DNA of 64,000 nucleotides from an uncultured Anaerolineae bacterium (GTDB lineage Bacteria; Chloroflexota; Anaerolineae; J036; Brachytrichaceae): NCBI GenBank assembly GCA_938028725.1, contig CALIMH010000001.1, forward strand, positions 221,543 to 285,542. Reading direction: 5' to 3'. Below the pieces are notes generated by a model. That model was given only the letters and a program-made list of their open reading frames with translations, was not told the DNA's origin and made no database searches. Shown in pieces: positions 35,071-45,511 of this stretch (position 1 is the first letter of the stretch; each line of letters starts with the position of its first letter). Position numbers and translations under genes: made by a program.

Positions 35071-37395
35071 ATGAGGCGCGGCCCAACGATCTTGCTGATC
35101 CCGTTGCTCGTGATGCAGCTGGCGATTGTCGCTACCCTGATCGCTGGCGGGCGGTTGCCACACCTCTCGGTGTTGTTTTGGCCGGCGCTGCTTGGGCTGG
35201 TAGCCGGTGCAGCCTTGGCGCGCAGCAGCTTCGCCAGCGGGGTTGCCCATGGGATGAGCGCGGTGTATGGCACGTTCACCCTGGCAGTTGCGCTTGGCAG
35301 TCTGGACGAGCTCGCCGCCCAAGGAGGGTGGCGCGAGCGCTGCTGGGTGCTTGCGCAGCGCCTGGCAGATTGGATCCGCGCTGCGGTCACCAACGACTCC
35401 AGTCAGGATGCACTGGCGCTGTTGATCTTGCTGGGCGCCTTGGTTTGGCTGCTGAGCTACAGCGCGGCGTGGTTTGCCCTGCGCAGCAGGCTGATCTGGC
35501 ACGCGGTGCTGCCCAGCAGCGTGGTGCTGCTCACCCACATTGCAAGCGACGACAGCGGCCGGAACATGGTGCTCTTCTTGATTGTGCATTTCATCGCAGC
35601 GTTGGCGGCACTTTCTCTGTCTTACCTAGCTGACAAAGAGGAAGAATGGGCGCTGGGGCAGTTGCCTTTCAGGGGCGTGTTGCGGGGCTGGGCGGTGTTG
35701 CTGAGCGCGATGTTTGGGGTGGTGGCGCTGCTGGTCAGTTGGCAAGTGAGCCGTACCCCGGACCGGGTGTTGCTGAGTACTGCAACGCTGCGCGAGTTGC
35801 AGAAGCCTGTGGAGGAGCTATTGGCACGCTGGAATCGCCTGCTCGCTGGCTCATCGAGTCGCACAACGTATCGCGTGGACAGCTACCCGAACATGCTCAA
35901 GTTGGAGGGGCCACGCACGCTCACGCCGGAACTTGTGATGGAGGTGAGTGCCCCCGCCGGCCGTCACTACTGGCGCGCCAACAGCTACGACCACTACGAT
36001 GGTCGGGCTTGGCAAAACACCGCTGATCTGCAGGTCTCGCTTCTGGCGAACAGCGAGGACTTGCCGTCGCCTATCTACCAGCAGCGCCGCGAGGTGACCG
36101 CCGATTTTGTGCTTTACCGCGGCAGTGATGCTGTCTTTTCGCCGAATTTGCCGGTTGCTGCAAGCTTGAGCACCCGCGCGCAGGTGGACATCGCCGAGGA
36201 TGGGCAGTTGGAGATCGTCCGTTTGGGCGTGGACGTGCCACTGCTGGCCGGCAATCGCTACACCGCGCGCGGCACACAAAGCATCGCTACTGCCAACCAA
36301 CTACGACAGTCGCCGACCACCTATCCAGACTGGGTGCGCGACCGGTATCTCCAAGTGCCGCCTGAGCTGCCAGGGCGCGTGCGCAACCTGGCCCGTCGGC
36401 TGGTTGGTGATGCCCCCACGGCCTATGACAAAGCCGTGCGCATCGAGCGCTGGCTGCGCGACACCATCGCCTACGATGAGAATTTGCCCGCCCCGCCGGA
36501 AGGCGTCGAGGCCAGCGATTACGTCTTGTTTGAGGCTCGCCGCGCCTACTGCAACTACTACGCCACTGCCATGGTGATGTTGCTGCGCAGCTTGGGCGTG
36601 CCGGCGCGCGTGGCGGTTGGCTACGCCCTCGGCGAGGCCGAGCGCGTGAGTGGCGATCTGCAGCGGGTTCAGTATGCTGTGCGTGACCGCGATAGCCACG
36701 CTTGGGTGGAAGTGTTCTTCCCAAATTACGGATGGGTAGAGTTCGAGCCAACTCCCTCCCAGCTTCCCCTGGAGCGCGAGGATTCGCCGAGTTTAACAGT
36801 TGATCCCGCTGCGACTCCTACGTCCACTCCTACGCCAGGGTCGCGTTTGGCCACACCTACTCCTGCTCAACCAACAGAGGCTACGAGCCTTGCGCCAGCG
36901 TCGAACCCAACTGTCACCGCTGTGCCGCCTGAGACGCGAGACGCATCCAGCGCCGGCGCTGCAGGGCTCATGGTCTTGCTCGGCGTGGCGCGAACAGTGC
37001 TGTTGCTGCTGGCGGCGATGATGGGGTTGGCGTGCGTTCTGGTGGGCGGTTTCCTGTTAGTGGAGAACTTCGGCCTTTGGCGGCTGCCACCGGTTGAGCG
37101 CGCCTACGCCTTGCTCACGCGCTACGGGCATTGGCTGGGCATCGCCTACGATAACGCGCTCACCCCCTATGAGCGTGCAGCGCGCCTAGCGGGCCACATG
37201 CCGCAGGCTCAAGCAGCAGTTGCCCTCATCGCGGAGCTCTACGTCCACTGGCGCTTTGCCCCAGCCGGCCAACTCTCAGAGGCCGATCACATTCGGTTGA
37301 GGCAGGCGCTGCGTGAGGCGCGTGCACACTTGCGCCGTGCGCTTGTGCGTGCGCGGTTTGGGCTGCGCCGATCCGCGCCTGCAGTGGTAGAGTGA
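35071..37395 (+). CDS. TgpA-like membrane transglutaminase (DUF3488-transglutaminase-DUF4129)
   Basis: This 774-residue protein has about six N-terminal membrane helices (residues 1-235) and a large extracytoplasmic region with a transglutaminase core. The catalytic Cys is in RAYCNYYATAMVMLLRSLG (about residue 493) and the His in SHAWVEVFF (about 542), with GWVEFEPTPS where many relatives have Asp. A Pro/Thr stalk, one more membrane helix (near 640-670) and a cytoplasmic DUF4129-like tail (YALLTRYGHWLGI) follow. In this family the enzyme acts on envelope proteins; the substrate is unknown. Confidence 0.88.
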   Translation: MRRGPTILLIPLLVMQLAIVATLIAGGRLPHLSVLFWPALLGLVAGAALARSSFASGVAHGMSAVYGTFTLAVALGSLDELAAQGGWRERCWVLAQRLADWIRAAVTNDSSQDALALLILLGALVWLLSYSAAWFALRSRLIWHAVLPSSVVLLTHIASDDSGRNMVLFLIVHFIAALAALSLSYLADKEEEWALGQLPFRGVLRGWAVLLSAMFGVVALLVSWQVSRTPDRVLLSTATLRELQKPVEELLARWNRLLAGSSSRTTYRVDSYPNMLKLEGPRTLTPELVMEVSAPAGRHYWRANSYDHYDGRAWQNTADLQVSLLANSEDLPSPIYQQRREVTADFVLYRGSDAVFSPNLPVAASLSTRAQVDIAEDGQLEIVRLGVDVPLLAGNRYTARGTQSIATANQLRQSPTTYPDWVRDRYLQVPPELPGRVRNLARRLVGDAPTAYDKAVRIERWLRDTIAYDENLPAPPEGVEASDYVLFEARRAYCNYYATAMVMLLRSLGVPARVAVGYALGEAERVSGDLQRVQYAVRDRDSHAWVEVFFPNYGWVEFEPTPSQLPLEREDSPSLTVDPAATPTSTPTPGSRLATPTPAQPTEATSLAPASNPTVTAVPPETRDASSAGAAGLMVLLGVARTVLLLLAAMMGLACVLVGGFLLVENFGLWRLPPVERAYALLTRYGHWLGIAYDNALTPYERAARLAGHMPQAQAAVALIAELYVHWRFAPAGQLSEADHIRLRQALREARAHLRRALVRARFGLRRSAPAVVE

Positions 37396-37464
37396 GGCGT
37401 CAGCCGCCTGCATCCGATCGGCGGCTCTGGTGATTGCTGCGCGGCGGCAACGAATGTCGCGCCC

Positions 37465-37470
37465 TATACT
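37465..37470 (+). promoter_or_regulatory. -10 box of probable leaderless hisB
   Basis: TATACT is followed by 8 nt and the ATG at 37479. It marks the start of the his-rsmI gene cluster. Confidence 0.55.
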
Positions 37471-37478
37471 TGCATCTC

Positions 37479-38063
37479 ATGCGCAAGGCGAGCGTGCATC
37501 GCGTCACGCGAGAGACCGAGGTCTTTGTGGAGCTGGCGCTGGATGGCAGTGGCCAGGCAGACATCCACACCGGCGTCGGCTTCTACGATCACATGTTGCA
37601 TCACGTCGCTCATCACGGCTTGTTCGACCTCGTAGTGCGCGCCAGCGGCGACTTGCATGTGGACGAGCACCACACAGCTGAAGATGTGGCGATTACGCTC
37701 GGCCAAGCGCTTGATCGAGCGCTCGGCGACCGCGCCGGCATCGTGCGCATGGCCGACGCGTGGGTGACAATGGATGAGGCGCTGGCTCAGGTAATTGTGG
37801 ACCTGAGCGGTCGCCCCTACTGCGTGTTCCAAGCCGAGTTTGCATCACCGCGCATTGGCGAGCTGGGCAGCTTGCTGATCGCACACATCTTCGAGAGCGT
37901 GGCGGTCCATGCGCGGATGAACCTGCACGCGCGCGTGCTCTACGGGCGTGATGATCACCACAAGGCTGAGGCGCTCTTCAAGGCGCTGGGGCGCGCGCTC
38001 GACGCCGCCACGCGCCTCGACCCACGACGGAGCGGCATCCCCTCCACCAAGGGCGTGTTGTGA
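37479..38063 (+). CDS. hisB: Imidazoleglycerol-phosphate dehydratase
   Basis: HisB dehydrates imidazole glycerol phosphate in histidine synthesis. The protein has the Mn-binding His motifs: [32 protein letters not shown] and [16 protein letters not shown]. It ends with [14 protein letters not shown]. It is the single-function form of about 194 residues. The ATG at 37479 ([13 protein letters not shown]) fits family starts and the -10 box. Its stop overlaps the rsmI start in TGATG. Confidence 0.95.
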   Translation: MRKASVHRVTRETEVFVELALDGSGQADIHTGVGFYDHMLHHVAHHGLFDLVVRASGDLHVDEHHTAEDVAITLGQALDRALGDRAGIVRMADAWVTMDEALAQVIVDLSGRPYCVFQAEFASPRIGELGSLLIAHIFESVAVHARMNLHARVLYGRDDHHKAEALFKALGRALDAATRLDPRRSGIPSTKGVL

Positions 38064-38767
38064 TGCTCTACTTGGTGGCTACGCCGATCGGTAACCTAGG
38101 CGACATCAGCCAGCGCGCGCTGGAGGTGCTGCGCAGCGCCGACGTGATCGCTAGCGAGGACACACGCCACACAGCCAAGCTGCTCACCCACTTCGGCATA
38201 GACCGCCCGCAGCTTTCGTTTCATGAGCACAACGAGCACCAAGCTGCTGAGCGGTTGGTGCGCCTGCTGCGCGAGGGCCGCGTGGTCGCCTTGGTCACTG
38301 ACGCCGGCACGCCCGGCATTAGCGACCCCGGCTTCACCATCGTGCGCCGCTGCATCGAGGAGGACTTGCCGTTCACTATGATCCCCGGCCCATCGGCGCT
38401 GGTGATGGCGCTGGTGCTCAGCGGCCTGCCGACCCACAGCTTCACCTTTCGCGGCTTTCCGCCGCGCCGGCCCTCAGCGCGCAAGCGCTTCTTGGCTGTT
38501 GACCGCGATGCCCCGCACACCCTCATCTTTTACGAAAGCCCCTTCCGCATCGCCGATCTGTTGACCGATGCGCTGGAAGTGTATGGCGACCGCCGTGCTG
38601 CCCTGGCCAGCGAACTGACCAAGCGCTTTGAGCGTGTGATGCGCGGCCGGCTCTCGGAGCTGCGCGCGCAACTAGGCGCGCAGCAGCCGCGCGGTGAGCA
38701 CGTCCTGGTGATCGAGGGTAAGACCAACAGCGTCGCAAACACAACCAACGATGTCCTGGCGGGCTGA
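38063..38767 (+). CDS. rsmI: 16S rRNA (cytidine(1402)-2'-O)-methyltransferase
   Basis: RsmI 2'-O-methylates C1402 in the decoding centre. Motifs: [15 protein letters not shown] at the N-terminus, [56 protein letters not shown] and FYESPFRI. The C-terminal part is shorter than in E. coli. Start ATG at 38063 shares its A with the hisB stop; a GTG at 38060 is also in frame. Its place inside a his cluster is unusual. Confidence 0.94.
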   Translation: MLYLVATPIGNLGDISQRALEVLRSADVIASEDTRHTAKLLTHFGIDRPQLSFHEHNEHQAAERLVRLLREGRVVALVTDAGTPGISDPGFTIVRRCIEEDLPFTMIPGPSALVMALVLSGLPTHSFTFRGFPPRRPSARKRFLAVDRDAPHTLIFYESPFRIADLLTDALEVYGDRRAALASELTKRFERVMRGRLSELRAQLGAQQPRGEHVLVIEGKTNSVANTTNDVLAG

Positions 38768-38944
38768 ATGCGACTTCGACCCATCTCACGGCAGTGCCAC
38801 CTGTCCGATGCGTATGCCGTAGGGCGCTTCCTCCACCTGGTCAAGCAGCAAAGTCGGCGCTGTGCCCAACTCGATACAATCAAGGTGCAGCACAGCGCGA
38901 TCCTGCACCGCGAGCAGCAAAGAGCGTTGCTGGAGGCGCGCTAA
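38768..38944 (+). CDS. Possible 58-residue small protein
   Basis: An ATG directly abuts the rsmI stop and opens 58 codons (MRLRPISRQCHLSDAYAVGR...) ending just before hisH. It is basic and helix-like with no known motif. The opposite strand has an equally protein-like frame over the same bases (DRAVLHLDCIELGTAPTLLL, ending IGQVALP), lacking a start codon. One of the two may be the remnant of a gene; either could be chance in GC-rich DNA. Confidence 0.25.
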   Translation: MRLRPISRQCHLSDAYAVGRFLHLVKQQSRRCAQLDTIKVQHSAILHREQQRALLEAR

Positions 38945-38967
38945 TGTAGGTGCTGAGCAACCAACTC

Positions 38968-39639
38968 ATGATCGCGGTGATTGACTATGGCGCAGGCAAC
39001 CTGCGCAACGTGTGCAAAGCGCTGGAGCGCGTGGGCGGGAGATTAAAGCTGACCGACGACCCGCGTGTGATCGCCTCGGCGGAGAAGGTGGTGTTGCCCG
39101 GCGTCGGTGCGTTCGCCGATTGTCGCAATGGCTTGGTCGCGCGCGGTCTGTTCGAGCCGCTGCGTGACCTGGCGTTGGCAGGGAAACCTTTGCTCGGCAT
39201 TTGCGTCGGCATGCAGCTCCTCTTTGAAGTTGGCGAGGAAATGGGCGAGTGGAAAGGGCTAGGGTTGATTGGCGGGCGCGTGGTGCGCTTTCGAGGCCCG
39301 GCCTTCGAGGGCGCGCGTGCGCTGAAAGTGCCGCACATTGGCTGGAACCAACTCCATCTTCTCCAACCGCATCATCCTTTGTTGCGCGGTATCCCCCCCG
39401 ATAGCTATGCCTACTTTGTGCATTCCTATCACGCCCAGCCAATGGACGCCGGCTGCGTGCTGGCCACCACAGACTACGGTTACCACTTCCCCGCGATTGT
39501 GGCCCGTGGGAACGTCTGGGGGGTGCAGTTCCATCCTGAGAAGAGCCAAGACGTTGGCCTGCGCCTGCTGCGCAATTTTGTCGAGCACACTTTCGCACCT
39601 GTGCCACTGTCACCACTGCACCAAATAGCGGAGGAGTAA
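38968..39639 (+). CDS. hisH: Imidazole glycerol phosphate synthase subunit HisH (glutamine amidotransferase)
   Basis: HisH supplies ammonia to HisF for imidazole ring formation. It has the class I amidotransferase triad: Cys in PLLGICVGMQLLFE, and His/Glu in VQFHPEKSQDVG. MIAVIDYGAGNLRNVCKAL is the normal start, so I use ATG at 38968; a GTG at 38950 is possible. hisF is not in the window. hisA follows after 3 nt. Confidence 0.95.
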   Translation: MIAVIDYGAGNLRNVCKALERVGGRLKLTDDPRVIASAEKVVLPGVGAFADCRNGLVARGLFEPLRDLALAGKPLLGICVGMQLLFEVGEEMGEWKGLGLIGGRVVRFRGPAFEGARALKVPHIGWNQLHLLQPHHPLLRGIPPDSYAYFVHSYHAQPMDAGCVLATTDYGYHFPAIVARGNVWGVQFHPEKSQDVGLRLLRNFVEHTFAPVPLSPLHQIAEE

Positions 39640-39642
39640 GCG

Positions 39643-40410
39643 ATGTTCACGATTTACCCCGCCATTGACCTGCGAAACGGCCAGGTGGTTCGCTTGCAGC
39701 AGGGCGACCCAAACCGCCAGATCGTGTACGCAGATGATCCGCTGGCCACCGCCCGCCACTGGCTGGAGGAGGGTGCGTCCTGGATTCACGTGGTCAATCT
39801 GGATGGCGCGCTTGGTGAGGCGATCAGTGGTAAGGCTAACCGGCACGCCCTCAGTGCCATCTGCGCCGCGCTCAAACCGTCGGTGCGTGTGCAGTTCGGT
39901 GGCGGCTTGCGCAGCATGGACGACGTGCGCGCTGCTTTCGACGCCGGCGCCGATCGCGTGGTGTTGGGCACCGCAGCGGTGGAGAATCCTCGCCTGGTGG
40001 CAGATGCGCTGGCGCAGTACGGCAGCGAGCGGGTGATGGTAGGGCTGGATTCGCGCCAAGGCATGGTGGTCACCCGTGGCTGGCAGCAAGCCACCCACCT
40101 CAGCGCCATTGAGCTAGGCCGCCTGCTCCGTGAGATGGGAGTGACGCGCGCGCTATACACGGAGGTGGAGCGCGATGGCATGATGGCTGGTGTCGCCGCG
40201 GAGATGACCGCTGCCCTGGCGCAAGTCACCGGCCTGCGCGTGATCGCCTCTGGTGGCGTGCGCACTCTTGAGGATGTGCGCGAGCTGCTGTTTTACGCCC
40301 CCCAAGGCGTGGAAGGGGTGGTGATTGGACGTGCGCTCTACGAGGGCGCGCTGCGTCTGGGCGATGTGCTGAGTCTGGTCGTTAAGCAAGCCGGGCAACA
40401 CCAGGTATAA
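39643..40410 (+). CDS. hisA: ProFAR isomerase (phosphoribosylformimino-AICAR phosphate isomerase)
   Basis: HisA isomerises ProFAR to PRFAR in a (betaalpha)8 barrel. Both catalytic Asp sites are visible: YPAIDLRNGQVVRLQQGD near the N-terminus and YTEVERDGMMAG in the second half, where Asp/Thr normally lies (here TEVERDG). Phosphate-binding strands FGGGLRSMDDV and IASGGVRTLEDV are present. At 255 residues the length is slightly above average. It ends the his cluster; its stop overlaps a TATAAT box for rplY. Confidence 0.93.
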   Translation: MFTIYPAIDLRNGQVVRLQQGDPNRQIVYADDPLATARHWLEEGASWIHVVNLDGALGEAISGKANRHALSAICAALKPSVRVQFGGGLRSMDDVRAAFDAGADRVVLGTAAVENPRLVADALAQYGSERVMVGLDSRQGMVVTRGWQQATHLSAIELGRLLREMGVTRALYTEVERDGMMAGVAAEMTAALAQVTGLRVIASGGVRTLEDVRELLFYAPQGVEGVVIGRALYEGALRLGDVLSLVVKQAGQHQV

Positions 40411-40411
40411 T
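40406..40411 (+). promoter_or_regulatory. Probable rplY promoter -10 box
   Basis: A perfect TATAAT overlaps the hisA stop codon, giving a leader of about 130 nt before rplY. A -35 is weak (TTAAGC at 40382). Confidence 0.5.
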
Positions 40412-40548
40412 CTGTGCGCATTTGCAGCCGTGAGGTGCATCGCGGTGGCTTGCTTGCAAATCGCGCGCGCATCCGTGAGTAGGGGCAATCAATCCCCGAT
40501 GGGCGGCTGTGACAATCATTCTGGTCCACGAAGGAGTGAAGCAACTGC

Positions 40549-41208
40549 ATGTCTGAGGCCATCGAACTTCGAGCGGAGAAACGCCGTAACGTCGGCAGCG
40601 GCGTGAAGGCGTTGCGTCGCAGCGGCAAGATGCCGGCTGTCATCTACGGCCGCCACGTAGAACCGCTCGCCATCCAGCTCGACACTCGCATCTTGAACAA
40701 CACACTGCGCAAAGTGGGTAAGAACACGCTGATCCGGCTGCACGTGGAAGGAGAGAGTGAGCCGCGCACTGTGTTACTGCGCGAAGTGCAACGCGACCCA
40801 ATCAAGCGCGCACTGCTACATCTGGACTTCCAGCAAATCTCGCTTAGCGAGAAAATCCGCGCCACCGTGCGCGTGGAAACTGTCGGTGAGTGCCCTGACG
40901 TGCGCAATGGCGCTGGTTTGCTCCTTGTTGAGCGGGACACGCTTGAGGTGGAGTGCTTGCCCATAGACCTGGTAGATGCAATCACGATTGACATCAGCCA
41001 GCTCAAGGTGAATGATGCGGTGCTGGTGAAGGACATCGTCCCGCCGCCGGGCATTCGCCTGTTGGAGGACCCGGCAGAAAGCGTGCTGCGTATCACCCGC
41101 CTTGTCGAGGCAGTGCTGGAGGAAGGCGCTGCAGTGGAGCCAGGCGAGGTGGAGGTCGTCGAGCGCGGCAAGAAGGAGAAAGAGGAAGGCGAAGAAGAGG
41201 GCGCGTGA
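40549..41208 (+). CDS. rplY: 50S ribosomal protein L25 (Ctc/TL5 type)
   Basis: L25 binds 5S rRNA. The N-terminal domain begins IELRAEKRRNVGSGVKALRRSGKMPAVIYG over residues 4-33. The C-terminal TL5 domain follows from about residue 98 (EKIRATVRVETVGECPDV, LEVECLPIDLVDAITIDISQL). The end is an acidic/basic tail (KKEKEEGEEEGA). The ATG follows AAGGAGTGAAG. The coding end forms part of a terminator hairpin. Confidence 0.94.
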   Translation: MSEAIELRAEKRRNVGSGVKALRRSGKMPAVIYGRHVEPLAIQLDTRILNNTLRKVGKNTLIRLHVEGESEPRTVLLREVQRDPIKRALLHLDFQQISLSEKIRATVRVETVGECPDVRNGAGLLLVERDTLEVECLPIDLVDAITIDISQLKVNDAVLVKDIVPPPGIRLLEDPAESVLRITRLVEAVLEEGAAVEPGEVEVVERGKKEKEEGEEEGA

Positions 41209-41218
41209 ACGCCCTCTT
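41195..41218 (+). terminator. Hairpin spanning the rplY stop codon
   Basis: AAGAGGGCG pairs perfectly with CGCCCTCTT around a 6-nt loop that contains the rplY stop. There is only a short T-rich tail. It argues that the next gene starts downstream of the GTG at 41205. Confidence 0.55.
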
Positions 41219-41225
41219 CGCCATA

Positions 41226-42080
41226 ATGTCACCCGTGCGGATGGTGCGGATCAGCCGGTCGGTGTTGCTGCGGGCAGTCGGTGCGGCGTTGCTCCACCAA
41301 CTGGCGCGATCGTCGCTCGCGCGCGCCCAACGCTTCCCACCAGACGATGTGCCGCCCTTGCCGTTGCAGCCTCGCAGACCCTCCCGTCCCCTACGCTTGC
41401 CTGCCTCGGCGCGGGTGCCCATCCTCATGTATCACTACATCTCCGACCCGCCAGCGGACGCGAACAGGCTTCGCCGCAACCTCTCTGTCTCGCCGAAGAC
41501 GTTTGAGCAGCATCTTCGCTACCTGGCCGAACACGGCTACAGCACCATCAGCCTCTATGACCTGTACGCGCATTTAAGCGAGGGCCGTCCGCTGCCACCT
41601 CAGTCGGTGATCCTCACCTTTGACGACGGCTATCTTGACGCCTACACCATTGCCTTTCCGCTGCTGAAGCAATATGGCATGAGGGGCACTTTCTTCATCG
41701 TCACTGACTTCATTAACTATCGCAACCCAAACCATATCACCTGGGACATGGCGCGCGAGATGTTCCTCGGCGGGATGAACGTGGAATCGCACGGGCGCAC
41801 CCATAGCGACCTGCGCAAACGAAGCTTTCAGTTTCTTGTGTGGGAAGTGCTGGGGCCGCTAGAGCAGATCGCGCACTACGTTGGTCATCGGCCGCGCTTC
41901 TTTTGCTACCCGGCTGGTCAGTACGATGACCATGTGATCGCTATGCTGCGCAGCGTGCACAAATGGGGCGCGGTGACCACGCAGCATGGCTACCTCCACA
42001 CATTGCAGAATGCCATGACCTGGCCGCGCGTGCGCGTCACGAACGAGTCATCCATTCAGAGCTTGCTCGCTGTTATCTAG
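41226..42080 (+). CDS. Polysaccharide deacetylase (NodB/CE4 family)
   Basis: CE4 enzymes remove acetyl groups from GlcNAc-type polymers. After an N-terminal basic/hydrophobic region that may be a signal, the domain has VPILMYHYI, the metal Asp pair in VILTFDDGYLDAY, GTFFIVTDFI, the His pair in VESHGRTHSDL, and the arm FCYPAGQYDD. The start is unclear: ATG at 41226 avoids the hairpin over the rplY stop, but a GTG at 41205 overlapping rplY by 4 bp and an ATG at 41241 also exist. Confidence 0.86.
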   Translation: MSPVRMVRISRSVLLRAVGAALLHQLARSSLARAQRFPPDDVPPLPLQPRRPSRPLRLPASARVPILMYHYISDPPADANRLRRNLSVSPKTFEQHLRYLAEHGYSTISLYDLYAHLSEGRPLPPQSVILTFDDGYLDAYTIAFPLLKQYGMRGTFFIVTDFINYRNPNHITWDMAREMFLGGMNVESHGRTHSDLRKRSFQFLVWEVLGPLEQIAHYVGHRPRFFCYPAGQYDDHVIAMLRSVHKWGAVTTQHGYLHTLQNAMTWPRVRVTNESSIQSLLAVI

Positions 42081-42143
42081 CTGAGCAGCAAGTCTGCTGC
42101 ATTAAACACGCACTCCCTCGTTGAGGTCATGACAAGGTGCTGA

Positions 42144-44174
42144 TCACTTGAGCACCGAGAGTTGGGATGGCTGGCTCACGCGGATGGCCGGGTCGCCCTG
42201 ATACCAGCCCACGACGCCCACAATCGCTACCCGCTGGCCGACGCGATAGCGCTGCTCCGGCGGCGCGGGGAAGTTGGCCCAGTGCTCGCGCGCGATGATC
42301 GCCTTGAAGCTGCCCTGATGCGGGTTCGAGAAGCCGAGCAACACCTGCTTGCCGTTGTTGAAGACGTAGCGCAGCGTGCCGGTCACCGTCACCATGCGGC
42401 CGGCCCAGGCGCGGGCCTGCGCGTGATCGATCTGCGCGACCGGCGCTGAGTCGGGCGTCGGTCGCGGGGCGGGCGTGGCCTCTAGGCCGGACATCGCGGC
42501 CATGGTGGAGAGCGGGTTGCCGCTGGTGAGCGCCACGATCGCGCCGTCGGCGCTGCGGAAGTACAGGTTGTCGTTGCTCACCACCCACGTCGCGTATTCG
42601 CTCCAGTACTGGTCGTATACAGCGCCCTGGTCGTAGTAGATGTAGAAGCCAAAGTCGTAGGGGCGCGTGTTGTATAGGTTGCTCGCGCAGTAGTGCGTCG
42701 TCACGTTGAAGGCGCAGCCGGCGGGGTCGTCCTGCGAGGTCGCTACCGTCGAGAGGCGTTGCGAGGTGATCCGGTTGGCGAGGCTGCCGCGCGCGTCGGA
42801 GCGGTCGAGGATGCGCAGGGCGAAGCCGGCCTCCCAGTGCCCGCCGAACAGATAATCGCCGGCCATCGTGACGTAGGGCTGCTCGTCGGTGGGTAGAAAA
42901 GGCACGACTTCGGGATTCGGCGGCCAGTCGAAGGCGATGAAGCGCACGTCGCCGCCCTGCAGGCCGCTCACCGTGCTGTCGTCCAACACCATCTCGCCAA
43001 AGTGAGAGTCCCAGTTCCAAGTGGGGGGATAGGCATGGGTGGCGCGGATGATGGTGTAGACCACCTCTTTGCCGTTCGGCAACCGCTTGACCACCGGCTG
43101 CGGCCCCATCGGCAGATAGTCGTTGTCGCCGTAGCCACCGTGGGCGACGTTGGCGATGTAGGGCACGCTGCCGTCGTCCAGGTCGAGCACAAAGAGCGCC
43201 TGGTGCCCCGGATTGTTGGTCAAGAACTGGCGCATTTGGGGATTCGTCGGCGGCCAGGGTGTCCACATAAGGTCCCAGGGCAAGCGCACCTTGACCAGCA
43301 CGTAGCCGGCGCCGTCGGCGATCACCGGCCAGCCGAGGCGGTATTCGGTGGGGTCGTTGAAGTTGCGGCTGTGATGCACCGGCCGGGTCGCCCACTGCTG
43401 CGCGCCGTCACTGTTGCGGATGGCGCGCACTACCAGGTCCGGCTCGGTCGCCACGATCACCAGGTTGCGCGAGGGCGAGTAAGCCGGCGGCACGACCACC
43501 GTGAGCGTCGAGGCGACCGTGTGCGTCCAGATGCCTTGCAGGGTGAGCGCGCTGACAGCGTGCACGCGCCGGCCCATTGCAAACACCACGCGACCATCGA
43601 ACAGCGCTGGGGGCAGTGGCAGTGTGCTGGTCTGGCCGCTGTCGAACTGGCCGAGGATCGCGCCGTCGGAGGCGCGCAGCTTGTAGAGCCGGCCGTTGCT
43701 CGAGACGACAAACACCGCCTGCGTGGCGTGGTCGTAGGCGACGGTGGAGCGCACGTCGCCGAGGTTATTCTGCTGCCAGAGCTGCACGCCGGTGGCCTCG
43801 CTGAGGGCGAAGACGCCGTCATTCCCAGCAGCGATGTAAACCCGCCCGCCGCCGGTGACCGGCTGGACGTTGCGCGGGAGCGAGCCGTTGCTGGTCACCT
43901 TGCTCACGCCGCCGCTGTCGTTGGGGCCGTTCCAGGCCCAGCGCCAGCGCCAGGGATAGGCCGGGGCGTAGGGGACGTAGCTCGTCCGCTGCGCGTTGAA
44001 GCCATGCTGGCTCCACTCCAGGGGTGTGGTGTCGCCGTTCTGACGTACTAGCGGCATCCAAGCGCGTGGGGTTAGCCCTGGGCCTTGGGCAGCCACGCGC
44101 CATGCCGCGCCGATCAGCGCTCCTAGGGTTACGGTGAGCGCGATGGTGGTTGCGATCGATCGCTTGTGCATCAT
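42144..44174 (-). CDS. Secreted PQQ-like beta-propeller protein with C-terminal OB-like domain
   Basis: This 676-residue protein begins with a Sec signal (SIATTIALTVTLGALIGAAW) and the segment LTPRAWMPLVRQNGD shared with the next protein upstream. Repeats of the type GRVYIAAGNDGVFALSEATG and GRLYKLRASDGAILGQFDSG form a PQQ/quinoprotein-like propeller without obvious cofactor residues. The last ~95 residues (MVTVTGTLRYVFNNGKQVLL, YRVGQRVAIVGVVGW) look like an OB-fold. A surface or periplasmic binding role is inferred. It lies 12 nt after the LamG gene. Confidence 0.75.
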   Translation of the reverse strand: MMHKRSIATTIALTVTLGALIGAAWRVAAQGPGLTPRAWMPLVRQNGDTTPLEWSQHGFNAQRTSYVPYAPAYPWRWRWAWNGPNDSGGVSKVTSNGSLPRNVQPVTGGGRVYIAAGNDGVFALSEATGVQLWQQNNLGDVRSTVAYDHATQAVFVVSSNGRLYKLRASDGAILGQFDSGQTSTLPLPPALFDGRVVFAMGRRVHAVSALTLQGIWTHTVASTLTVVVPPAYSPSRNLVIVATEPDLVVRAIRNSDGAQQWATRPVHHSRNFNDPTEYRLGWPVIADGAGYVLVKVRLPWDLMWTPWPPTNPQMRQFLTNNPGHQALFVLDLDDGSVPYIANVAHGGYGDNDYLPMGPQPVVKRLPNGKEVVYTIIRATHAYPPTWNWDSHFGEMVLDDSTVSGLQGGDVRFIAFDWPPNPEVVPFLPTDEQPYVTMAGDYLFGGHWEAGFALRILDRSDARGSLANRITSQRLSTVATSQDDPAGCAFNVTTHYCASNLYNTRPYDFGFYIYYDQGAVYDQYWSEYATWVVSNDNLYFRSADGAIVALTSGNPLSTMAAMSGLEATPAPRPTPDSAPVAQIDHAQARAWAGRMVTVTGTLRYVFNNGKQVLLGFSNPHQGSFKAIIAREHWANFPAPPEQRYRVGQRVAIVGVVGWYQGDPAIRVSQPSQLSVLK

Positions 44175-44186
44175 GTTTAAGGTTAG

Positions 44187-45311
<1,125 letters not shown>

Positions 45312-45511
45312 GGGCGTACGTCAGTAGCTCACTTGCACTGGCACCTTGCTGCGCGTGGTAAGTAGAGGGCGGCAAAGAGGCGCTGCGAGTGGCCAAAGTT
45401 AAGCTGCCGTCATGATAGCACACACGAGGCGTCCAGCGACCATACCATGCAGGTGTGCCGGGGCTCAGCTCTGGCAAAAGGCAATCGTGCTTTCTCTGTT
45501 TGGGGAGACTT

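Noticed and set aside
42127..43395. A 422-codon open frame on the minus strand
   Set aside because: It is in another frame of the PQQ-like propeller gene, is extremely Arg/Ala-rich and has no domain pattern; a GC-rich shadow.
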